Part shown: positions 18,064 to 25,048 of the stretch, in pieces
Position numbering within the stretch: the first letter of the stretch is position 1
Layout: the number at the start of each line of letters is the position of its first letter
Source of the DNA: Burkholderiaceae bacterium
GTDB taxonomy: Bacteria; Pseudomonadota; Gammaproteobacteria; Burkholderiales; Burkholderiaceae_C
Assembly (NCBI GenBank): GCA_017848435.1
Contig: JAFEHU010000009.1
Coordinates: forward strand, 1 to 38,638
DNA: 38,638 bases
Direction of reading: 5' to 3'
The notes under the pieces: generated by a model
What the model saw: only the letters and a program-made list of their open reading frames with translations
What the model was told of the DNA's origin: nothing
The model's database searches: none
Made by a program: the position numbers and the translations under genes

Positions 18064-18899
18064 ATGCCGCAGCAGAGGACGGCGGCCGGCGGGGCGATTC
18101 AGGGCAATCCGGGTCGATGGGATCCTTGGGATCGCCGGGGTCGTCGGGGCCAGCACATGATTCCGACCTGTCCGCTGAGTCCAGTACCAGCCTGACGGGG
18201 TCACCCGTTCAGCGGTGGCTGGACATTGTGGTGGTGGAAGATCACGATGACTTGCGCGAGCAACTGATGGCTTACCTGGCCCGGCCAGGCTGGCGGCTGC
18301 GCGGGGCCGATTGTGGCGAGGTGCTGGATGCGCTGCTGCGAGAGCAGCCTGCTGACGTGGTGGTGCTGGACTTGAACCTGCCGTTTGAAGACGGCACCAG
18401 CATTGCCCGGCGGCTGCGGGCGGCATTCCCGGCCATGGGCATCGTGATGTTGACCGCCCGCGTCCGGCCGGTCGACCGCACCGAAGGCTACGCCAGCGGG
18501 GCCGATGTGTACCTGACCAAGCCCACCAATGTGGAGGAGCTGGAGTCGGTCATCCAGAACCTGGCGCGGCGGTTGGTGCCGCAGCCGGGTGCGGATTCAG
18601 CCCTGGTGCTCGACCAGACTGCCCGGTGCTTGCGCCTGCCGGGGGGCGACAGCATCCTCCTTGGCACCAAGGAAACCCAGTTGCTGAGGTTGCTGGCGAT
18701 GGCGCCCGAGCGCCAGTTGGACACCGACTACCTGTTGCACCACCTCTACCAGGACGAAGACACCGGCTCCAAGCGTGAGAACCTGTCGGTGCTCATCAGC
18801 CGGCTTCGGCTCAAGCTCAATGCCAAAGCACACAAAGACCTCGTGCGGGCGGTGCGGGGTGTGGGGTACCGGTTGGGGGCGAAGGTGGTGGTGCGTTGA
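18060..18899 (+). CDS. OmpR/PhoB-family response regulator
   Basis: The 279-residue protein has a receiver domain at about 53-165. Its acidic pocket is ED at 60-61, the phosphoacceptor is D104 (VVLDLNLPFEDG), and the conserved Lys is K154 (LTKP). A winged-helix DNA-binding domain of the Trans_reg_C type follows at about 178-274 (RENLSVLISRLRLKL, then VRGVGYRL). The first 50 residues are an unusual Gly/Ser-rich extension not seen in standard family members. The start is set by the ATGA overlap with the kinase gene. It is the partner of the upstream DISM kinase and probably regulates transcription of a nearby envelope or surface function. Confidence 0.85.
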   Translation: MNAAAEDGGRRGDSGQSGSMGSLGSPGSSGPAHDSDLSAESSTSLTGSPVQRWLDIVVVEDHDDLREQLMAYLARPGWRLRGADCGEVLDALLREQPADVVVLDLNLPFEDGTSIARRLRAAFPAMGIVMLTARVRPVDRTEGYASGADVYLTKPTNVEELESVIQNLARRLVPQPGADSALVLDQTARCLRLPGGDSILLGTKETQLLRLLAMAPERQLDTDYLLHHLYQDEDTGSKRENLSVLISRLRLKLNAKAHKDLVRAVRGVGYRLGAKVVVR

Positions 18900-18990
18900 G
18901 ATCAGACTACTAACACGTTGATTTGTAAGCCTGGAAGCACTACGACTTTTGAATGATTGATTTTTAACCCGCATGAAATAGCCTTGATCC

Positions 18991-19368
18991 ATGAGCGATG
19001 TTTTATTCAGTTACGTACTCCGACCGTTTTCTTTGGGTATGAGAGGTATGGCCATTGTGGTCGGATTACTGCCCGACGGAAGCCGCGAGGCCCACGCGCT
19101 TGTGACCTCTCTGAACGGGCAAAGTGATGTCACTCGTCTCGAATTCCCTTCAACAGTTGCTTTTGAAAGCGTCATTGAAGAGGCCCAAGTCGAAGCTCAA
19201 AATTTGATGTCTGATCCATCTACCCCGCTTGTTTGGATTCGCTCTATCGACGCCCAGGCTATGAACACTGAGCTTGGAGCTGTTTACGGAGCCGTTGAAC
19301 TGAGTCAGCGAACCGTCAAATCTCCCAAACTCTTGGAGCGCTTTGCAACGGTTTGTCCTGTGTCCTGA
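18991..19368 (+). CDS. Unrecognised 125-residue protein
   Basis: The product begins MSDVLFSYVLRPFSLGMRG and has no evident membrane segment, signal peptide or catalytic motif. It contains a mixed alpha/beta-looking stretch (GLLPDGSREAHALVTSLNG, then a Glu/Ala-rich helix around 60-75). It stands 91 bp after the response regulator with no obvious terminator between them, so it could be read through from that operon. Base composition is lower in GC than the kinase genes. Function unknown. Confidence 0.45.
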   Translation: MSDVLFSYVLRPFSLGMRGMAIVVGLLPDGSREAHALVTSLNGQSDVTRLEFPSTVAFESVIEEAQVEAQNLMSDPSTPLVWIRSIDAQAMNTELGAVYGAVELSQRTVKSPKLLERFATVCPVS

Positions 19369-19553
19369 TGGTTGTTTCAACCCCAGTCGCTTTTGCTGGC
19401 CTTTGTCAGGCAGACCATTTGTTGATCATTTTCAGTAACCTCCAAAAGTGCAGGAACTCTTCAGCACAACCGGGGGAGTCAAGGTGAGTACATGATCAAG
19501 GTAGTGTTCCGGGGATTCCAATCCTCTGAGCGCAGTTACTCTAACGGCTAAAA

Positions 19554-19889
19554 CTACACCCGGCCGTCGACAAATCTCTGAATGGCCTCAATGCCAGCCA
19601 ACATCCGTATTCTGGCCGCAGGGTTGGCGCTGTGGACGGTGATGATTGGGGGAATGATGCTTTGATTCCGAACAGCAGCCTCGATCCAAGCGATAACGTC
19701 ATAGCCAGTGCCACGCGAATCGTCGCCTAAGTCGTGGTCAAGGCCGATGTGGGTGACCCTCCGCGTCGCCAATAGGTTGATAGCTTCGTTTGGCCAGCGC
19801 ACAGCGCTCCATCCCGCTGGCTCTGGACGTTCGTCATCCAGCCAGATCTTGATCGGTTCTGAGGCGCAGGCGAGCAGTGGTTTTTCCAT
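19554..19889 (-). CDS. Cyclic-phosphate-processing receiver (cpRec) domain protein
   Basis: The product of about 111 residues is a stand-alone receiver-like domain. It opens with IKIWLDDERPEPAGW, then has VTHIGLDHDLGDDSRGTGYDVIAWIE and IITVHSANPAARIRM. Those motifs (LDDER, LDHDLGD, xHSxN) are the hallmarks of the cpRec family, which is related to response-regulator receivers but predicted to act on cyclic nucleotide phosphate ends, perhaps in RNA repair or conflict systems. The frame is open upstream to 20021, which would overlap the preceding gene by 50 nt. I chose ATG 19889 because the conserved domain begins just after it, though no Shine-Dalgarno is seen. The 153-residue gene upstream on the same strand is probably its operon partner. 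The biochemical role in this family is largely predicted. Confidence 0.6.
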   Translation of the reverse strand: MEKPLLACASEPIKIWLDDERPEPAGWSAVRWPNEAINLLATRRVTHIGLDHDLGDDSRGTGYDVIAWIEAAVRNQSIIPPIITVHSANPAARIRMLAGIEAIQRFVDGRV

Positions 19890-19971
19890 GGCAAAAAAGA
19901 CACCGTATCGGGGTCCAATCCAGGTTATCCAGTAGCTCCTAGCGCCGCAGTTGTATCGACCTACGGTGTCG

Positions 19972-20433
19972 TCAGTGCTTGTTATCAATCCGTTCCTGGC
20001 GATGCCAGACCAGATTGGCACATTTCAATAGCTCTTCTGGATCGAGTCCTACAACGGATGGTGTCACAAGGTGATTGGACTTGGTCCGAACCACCGCAAC
20101 CCCTTTACCGTAAACATCACTTTTGGCGTGCCACAACTCGGCCACCTCGGACATATCCGTGTTCTGGACATACTTTATCGGGGTGAAAACTTTCAATGTG
20201 TACACCCAACGAGTGCCAATTTGCCGAAGTACATCAAACAGGACCATGTCTTCCTGCACCAGCCAAATTCGCGGTATCGGTATGGCTGTGCTTCGGATGA
20301 ACTCAACCAGGTAAATCGGTGCGCCTTGGACCATTTCGACGACATCCCAGATGCCAAGCGCTGGCCAGTAGCGCCTGGGCAAGTCCTCTTGGCCGGGCTC
20401 GTGTGAATTTGGTATCTCGGTGAACAAGCTCAT
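19972..20433 (-). CDS. Unrecognised 153-residue protein, likely partner of the cpRec gene
   Basis: The product begins MSLFTEIPNSHEPGQEDLP and has a mixed alpha/beta pattern (IYLVEFIRS, RIWLVQEDMVLFDVL, RWVYTLKVFTPI). It has no signal peptide or membrane helix and no motif I can tie to a family. It lies directly upstream of the cpRec gene on the same strand, with about 82 nt between its stop and the chosen cpRec start, suggesting an operon. The 168-bp gap to the divergent XRE regulator probably contains promoters for both. Its partner's predicted RNA-end chemistry makes an RNA- or nucleotide-related role possible, but this is inference from position alone. Confidence 0.5.
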   Translation of the reverse strand: MSLFTEIPNSHEPGQEDLPRRYWPALGIWDVVEMVQGAPIYLVEFIRSTAIPIPRIWLVQEDMVLFDVLRQIGTRWVYTLKVFTPIKYVQNTDMSEVAELWHAKSDVYGKGVAVVRTKSNHLVTPSVVGLDPEELLKCANLVWHRQERIDNKH

Positions 20434-20601
20434 TTGACTCCAGAAGTCATGGTCGGGGTGACAAACAACAGCCCAAAGGAAAGGTCAGCATTTCCTAGTT
20501 GGGAAACGCGTACGGACCTCTTTAGACCAGCTTAAGATTTTTCTGATTATGAGGTATTTATAACGTGGTATTGAAATCCCATATCGCTGACGCTGCGTGG
20601 G

Positions 20602-20892
20602 ATGAGCAAGTTCATCAAGCCGCTACCACCTGGCCGACCGAAGGGGGCCACCAGTTTGGACAAAGGGGTGGCGGAACACTTCGGTCTGGTGGTGCGGGCG
20701 TTGAGGATCCGAGCTGGGATCGCCCAGGAGGATTTGGCGAACCTGGCAGGGCTGGAACGCTCCTACATGGGCCGTTTGGAGCGGGGGCTAAGCCAGCCGA
20801 CGCTGGGGGTTGTCCTCAGGATTTCGAGGGCGTTGGGATGCGATGCAGGAGAGCTGGTGTCTCGCGTGGCGTCAGCGACTCACCCGGACTAA
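20602..20892 (+). CDS. XRE-family HTH transcriptional regulator
   Basis: The 96-residue single-domain protein has a canonical XRE helix-turn-helix at about 27-85 (VVRALRIRAGIAQEDLANLAGL, with the recognition helix in ERSYMGRLERG), followed by PTLGVVLRISRALG. The LEGG-like element and length are typical of small repressors found beside mobile elements. The N-terminus is basic and proline-rich (PLPPGRPKG). It stands divergent to the cpRec operon and convergent with a second HTH gene. It may control either the cpRec pair or the transposon; sequence alone does not decide. Confidence 0.75.
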   Translation: MSKFIKPLPPGRPKGATSLDKGVAEHFGLVVRALRIRAGIAQEDLANLAGLERSYMGRLERGLSQPTLGVVLRISRALGCDAGELVSRVASATHPD

Positions 20893-20996
20893 GTACGACA
20901 CCTGGCGGGAGCCGTGTTGCCAAGCGGTAGGAGGGGTCGGCGATGGCTGCTGGAACCGTCAAGGTAATGGCGTAAGCATCGCCCTCTCCACCTGGT

Positions 20997-21446
20997 TTAT
21001 GCATTTAAAGCTGCTTGCTGGGCTATGAACTCGCGCTTTCCGAAAGCGAGTACCTTGTTTAGTTGCATTAGCTGCTTTGAGCGAGGGTAGGCTTTGCCTG
21101 CTTCCCACTTGTAGACTGACTGCCCCGATGCGCCGACCAGAGAACCATACTCATTGGCGCTTATACCCAGTAACTGCCGATGCTTGACAAGCTTGGCAGC
21201 GCTGAATTTGACGCCTGTGTCGCCTGAAGCCATTGAGGTGGATGGCTCACCTGGCTGGGGCTCCTTACGCGATGTCCGCAGCACGCGTGCCACTGACTTC
21301 TCCAATGTAGCAAACTGCCGCTTCAGTGCGGCCAGCTCTTTTCGCTGTTGCGCCACGATTGCCTGAAGCCGCTCCGTGTCTGCGCGTATTTCCTTACGGC
21401 TAATACGGGCGATTTCAGTTTTTAGCAGCGCTGCGATATTTGGCAT
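20997..21446 (-). CDS. HTH protein with N-terminal coiled coil
   Basis: The 149-residue protein has residues about 15-62 that look like a coiled coil (ERLQAIVAQQRKELAALKRQF), probably for dimerisation. Residues about 84-140 carry an XRE-like helix-turn-helix (LGISANEYGSLVGASGQSVYKWEAG). Upstream of the start lie two similar 14-bp sites spaced 21 bp centre to centre (21470-21483 and 21491-21504), a good candidate for its own operator. It is the first gene downstream, in transcription order, of the transposition genes on the same strand, with a 124-bp gap, so it may be transposon cargo or a regulator of the element. Confidence 0.65.
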   Translation of the reverse strand: MPNIAALLKTEIARISRKEIRADTERLQAIVAQQRKELAALKRQFATLEKSVARVLRTSRKEPQPGEPSTSMASGDTGVKFSAAKLVKHRQLLGISANEYGSLVGASGQSVYKWEAGKAYPRSKQLMQLNKVLAFGKREFIAQQAALNA

Positions 21447-21469
21447 GGTCGTTTTCCTAATGACGAGGT

Positions 21470-21504
21470 GATTTCGCCAATTTAGGAGACGATATTGCCA
21501 TTTT
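21470..21504 (-). promoter_or_regulatory. Candidate operator: two 14-bp direct repeats two helical turns apart
   Basis: On the plus strand gatttcgccaattt (21470-21483) and gatattgccatttt (21491-21504) agree at 11 of 14 positions and are spaced 21 bp. They lie 24-58 bp upstream of the HTH gene's ATG at 21446. The spacing suits cooperative binding on one face of the helix. Binding by the adjacent HTH protein is an inference. Confidence 0.35.
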
Positions 21505-21570
21505 TTGATATAGGATGAGGAGGATTCTATTGAGGATGGCTATTTCCGTACTTATGCGAGACGCAAGCCC

Positions 21571-23073
21571 TCATCGAGGCCCCGAATAGGCCTCTGCGCG
21601 CACAGCCCACTGCTGCGCGAACCGATACAAAGGGTTGGACGGTTCGATGACGGCATCCTGCTCAATCTCGATAGACCCATCTGGGCGCCTAAGGACCCCG
21701 TTTTCTAAACGACTTCTCATGAGTTGCGCAGCCGAAATGCCGAGAGCGAGTGACAAAACTCGTGCCAATTCCTTGGTTGTCATGGATTCATCAGGCCGAT
21801 TTTCGAGCGTCTTGAGGACAGCCCGAAGATCTCGAATATCGCGGGAGTTCCTCGATGTCTTCGGGCACCAGATTGCCTTATTTGGCATCTCCACATTCCA
21901 GCCGAGTTGTTCTCGGCAGTATCGAACGAATCGTGCGATGTTGGCGGCATTGCCTGGCGTTTTCTTTAGGTGGTTCACAAGGGATGAAGATTGCCAAGGT
22001 TTAGACCCATTGAGCATTGCCTCCCGACAAAACGATTCCGCAGCTCGCAGATACAACCGCGCCGTTCGTGCTGCGATACCGATCTCAATCAGCCATTGGG
22101 CATAAGCGCGAATCATCTGACCGTGAGGTTTATCGGCACTTTCAGCAAGAATTTTGCTGCTTCTTTGCGCTTCGACCTGATCGGCTCGTTCTAATGTGAA
22201 ATCATGAAGCTTCAGCTTGTCCACTACATATCTAGAAGCTTTCAGATGGAGACGGAGAAACTGACTGTCTAGCCGCTGCAGGAGTGACCTGGAATTGATC
22301 TCGTCCATTGATACAAAACGTTGATCGAGTGCTCGGAAGAGTTCGGAGGACCGATTAACTTGTGCTCGTAATCGTGGAGAGTTGGCATCTGTGCTGAGTG
22401 ACGCCAGCACAAATCCATGCCAGAGATCGCGGCACCATGGCGCTTCAAGCTCTGCAGCAACCAAGGCAGCATCTTTTTCAACAACCCTTCGATTGATACA
22501 CGAGCGACAGTGGCCAGATCCACCGCCATTCAGGAGACATCCGCAGCCCGGGCACTCATGCATCGTTTCATGACCGGGAACACAGTCTTTGCAACAGCGG
22601 GTGCCGTCGACGCTCGTGGATGCGACAGGTCGGTATCGCTTGCAACGTGAGCAGGTTGCGTGATTTAGTTTGTTTCTGCAGCTGTCGCAAACAGGTTCAA
22701 GCAGCCCTGCGAAGAGCGGCCGTGTCAGTCGCAAGCTCACACGGCCGCAGCCGCCGCATGTTTGCTTGTCAGAGAAGCGGGGAGCACAAGAAGCACATAC
22801 TGCGCTACGTCCAACCAACTTCCCTGCAATCAACGTCAACTTTCCACATCGCAAACATGTACGTTTCGATCTCACGCATGGATCACAAACAGGGTCCCCA
22901 GCTGCATGACGATGCGGCCTGGTTGAATTCCCGCACTGTGAGCATGGCACAGGCAAGAACGTGCGCTGGTAGCATGTCCTACAGTAATCTTTTCTTTGAT
23001 AAACGCGAACTGCGACGGTAATTGTCCGGCCGCATTCGTCACAAAATCGCCCAAATTTTGGATCGATGCTCAT
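21571..23073 (-). CDS. tniE: TnsF/TniE-like zinc-ribbon and inactive-recombinase-like transposition protein
   Basis: Within the first 192 residues of this 500-residue protein there are about twelve CxxC knuckles (for example 11/14, 31/34, 44/47, 63/66, 73/76, 93/96, 189/192), enough for roughly six zinc ribbons. From about 313 to 400 there is a helical core-binding region like the SAM-like domain of tyrosine recombinases (YAQWLIEIGIAARTARLYLRA). The C-terminal part lacks a recognisable R...HxxR...Y catalytic set, so it is probably not an active recombinase. It is the last gene of the transposition operon and overlaps the TniQ stop by 4 nt (ATGA). Its place matches tniE of AbaR/Tn6022 elements, which I recall being described as the target selector TnsF for comM. 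The family name rests on gene order plus architecture. Confidence 0.65.
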   Translation of the reverse strand: MSIDPKFGRFCDECGRTITVAVRVYQRKDYCRTCYQRTFLPVPCSQCGNSTRPHRHAAGDPVCDPCVRSKRTCLRCGKLTLIAGKLVGRSAVCASCAPRFSDKQTCGGCGRVSLRLTRPLFAGLLEPVCDSCRNKLNHATCSRCKRYRPVASTSVDGTRCCKDCVPGHETMHECPGCGCLLNGGGSGHCRSCINRRVVEKDAALVAAELEAPWCRDLWHGFVLASLSTDANSPRLRAQVNRSSELFRALDQRFVSMDEINSRSLLQRLDSQFLRLHLKASRYVVDKLKLHDFTLERADQVEAQRSSKILAESADKPHGQMIRAYAQWLIEIGIAARTARLYLRAAESFCREAMLNGSKPWQSSSLVNHLKKTPGNAANIARFVRYCREQLGWNVEMPNKAIWCPKTSRNSRDIRDLRAVLKTLENRPDESMTTKELARVLSLALGISAAQLMRSRLENGVLRRPDGSIEIEQDAVIEPSNPLYRFAQQWAVRAEAYSGPR

Positions 23074-24206
23074 GCGGATTTTCTGGCAGCACGCAGCAAG
23101 ATGGCAGCGCGCTTAGCCCGCCAATTTCTGGGACGCTCTTTTTCGAGCCGATCCACTCCAGATTGCTTTGGACGCACGCTTGGGCGTTTATTTTTTAGCC
23201 GGCCTTCGGGCAATTTCTGAATTTCTTGGTTTAGCCAGTTGGAACTGACGCCAACAAGACGCCCAAAGCCTTGCTGGCTCAAACGAAGTCTTTTAGCCAC
23301 TGACTGGAAAGACTCTGGCCACTTCTCCAGGATCACGGCACTGGCAGCCATTAGCTGGTGCCGTCTCGCATGCCGCGCCAGTTCCATTCGAGGTCCTGCT
23401 AACCATTCAATACGCGCACTTATGCCAAGCTCTTCTGCCGTCAGTCCTACACTTTGTTGATTGAATAGCGCTGAGATCACCCCTCTTAGTCCTCGCATTT
23501 CGTCACGTTTAGTTGCAGCTTGAGACTCTTCCTGGCCAACTGTCAAATTTGAAATGAGTGCGTCTTGAAGGCAAAGCGTCAGTTCATCCATTTCGGTAGA
23601 CCGACCTTTAGAGGTCACTTTGCGAACCAAATTTGCGTGGCACGCGTGACATCGATTGATACGGCCCGGTGCGCGGTGAGGAACAAATGGCGCATCGCAC
23701 TCCGGGCAAGCATCCAACAATACGGCTTTGTGGACAGGGCATATGACCACGAACGACAGCCGCCAAGTCTTGAAGGTTGTTTCGGTCTCAGCGAGACATT
23801 CTTGGCAGAACTGGAGCGCATGCTGTCGTCTAGTCCGATGAAATACACCAGCAGCGTTCACCCAAGGGATGACAGCAGTTCTTTCCGCGCATCGATACTT
23901 TGTCGGTGTAAGACGTCCAATCCAGGATCGCAAGGTCATATCAACCAAGCGTTCTGGGGACATACCCGACTTTGCAATCAACACAGCGTCATGATGATTG
24001 ATGACGCCTCTATCGAAGTCCCGAGCCCAAAACGCTTTGTCCCCAAGCTGCAGTTCGCAGAATCCATACGGTGTTGCACCGTGAGCCCGTGCAACGCGAC
24101 ACAGATAACCGCTAAGAAGTTCGTTGTGTCGAGGTTTGATCTGAAAAGTCCATGGGTCAGAGTTATACGCGTTGGCTTGCTTCATCCCAGTGCCCAGATC
24201 GGACAT
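23070..24206 (-). CDS. tniD: TniQ/TnsD-family target-selection protein
   Basis: The 378-residue protein has a typical TniQ start (PRHNELLSGYLCRVARAHG, about 26-44). Zinc-binding pairs follow at C134/C137, C156 with H159 (ICPVH), C167/C170 and C186/C189, then a helical C-terminal domain with an HTH-like repeat. TniQ proteins bridge the target site to the AAA+ regulator TnsC. The frame opens at 24206; ATG 24185 is an alternative that shortens the overlap with the preceding TnsC gene from 44 to 23 nt. It is the fourth gene of the module and corresponds to tniD in AbaR-type elements. Confidence 0.8.
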   Translation of the reverse strand: MSDLGTGMKQANAYNSDPWTFQIKPRHNELLSGYLCRVARAHGATPYGFCELQLGDKAFWARDFDRGVINHHDAVLIAKSGMSPERLVDMTLRSWIGRLTPTKYRCAERTAVIPWVNAAGVFHRTRRQHALQFCQECLAETETTFKTWRLSFVVICPVHKAVLLDACPECDAPFVPHRAPGRINRCHACHANLVRKVTSKGRSTEMDELTLCLQDALISNLTVGQEESQAATKRDEMRGLRGVISALFNQQSVGLTAEELGISARIEWLAGPRMELARHARRHQLMAASAVILEKWPESFQSVAKRLRLSQQGFGRLVGVSSNWLNQEIQKLPEGRLKNKRPSVRPKQSGVDRLEKERPRNWRAKRAAILLRAARKSA

Positions 24207-25044
24207 GCCTCATTTTTTCCAGCACTTCCGCGTCTATCTTTTCCCGACCTGTCTGCAACGCATGCACGGCAGCATTCTTCAGGACCTTGACGGTCGCACC
24301 GATCGTGTCACCGGCCATTCCATAAATGGTTGGCGCCAATTCTCGGCTGGCCAACCCTGAAGGCTCCGCAAGCGGCAGCAGCATCTCGTAACTTGCCAGA
24401 AACCGAAGGTATTCTTTATCGAGCTTCCAGCGTTCTAGCTTGGCGGGCTCAAAGCGCGATCGCATTTGCGGATCGGTATTGAGAGCGTTGAATGCCGCCT
24501 CCGTACCCGATGCAAGGATACTCAACCGCATGTCAGAGCTCAGATTTTTGATCGCTGACAGTAGTCGACCAGCGTCCTTGCCAGCGTTTGTCAGGTGATT
24601 GAACTCATCGATCGCAAGCATCCTTACACTGGCGTATTCCATCGCATTAAGAGCCTGGCGCCGCTTTTTCTCAACGGGATCCCGTTCTCTGTGTTGGATG
24701 TTCAAAGACCACAGCAGCTCGGACCAAAAGCTACTTTCTGTCGGAGTGGCTGGCATTGAAAACCACAGCACTGTCGGTCCGGGAGTGCCGTCCTCGCGCA
24801 TCAACATGGGATGTCGCCCCACGAAGTGCTGCAAGATGGAGCTCTTCCCGTTGTCGCTGCGGCCAACCAGCAGTAAATTTGGCATTCGCAGACTTTTTGG
24901 ATACGCGAGCAAGTCGTCTAACTGCTTGAGGATCTGCTGCGCGCGCGTATAGCCAACCCACCGGTCACTTTGACAGAATTGGATGCGCTCAGCGGTTGTG
25001 TATTCGAGAATCTCAATCACATCCCGACTCAAATGCTCATACAT
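24163..25044 (-). CDS. tniB: TnsC/TniB AAA+ transposition regulator
   Basis: The 293-residue ATPase has a Walker A at 61-69 (GRSDNGKSS, K67), a Walker B at 143-150 (LAIDEFNH, D147/E148), and a sensor-1-like ILASGTEAA. Length and motifs match the short TniB/TnsC proteins of the Tn5053 and Tn6022 type. In this family the protein forms ATP-dependent filaments on DNA, takes target information from TniQ-type proteins and activates the TnsB transposase. It follows the transposase gene by 4 nt and overlaps the TniQ gene, consistent with coupled translation. Confidence 0.85.
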   Translation of the reverse strand: MYEHLSRDVIEILEYTTAERIQFCQSDRWVGYTRAQQILKQLDDLLAYPKSLRMPNLLLVGRSDNGKSSILQHFVGRHPMLMREDGTPGPTVLWFSMPATPTESSFWSELLWSLNIQHRERDPVEKKRRQALNAMEYASVRMLAIDEFNHLTNAGKDAGRLLSAIKNLSSDMRLSILASGTEAAFNALNTDPQMRSRFEPAKLERWKLDKEYLRFLASYEMLLPLAEPSGLASRELAPTIYGMAGDTIGATVKVLKNAAVHALQTGREKIDAEVLEKMRHVRSGHWDEASQRV

Positions 25045-25048
25045 CGCT

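Noticed and set aside
16330-18426. 698-codon minus-strand frame opposite the histidine kinase
   Set aside because: It is antisense to a well-supported kinase and regulator; the product is Gln/His/Pro/Arg-rich without recognisable domains.
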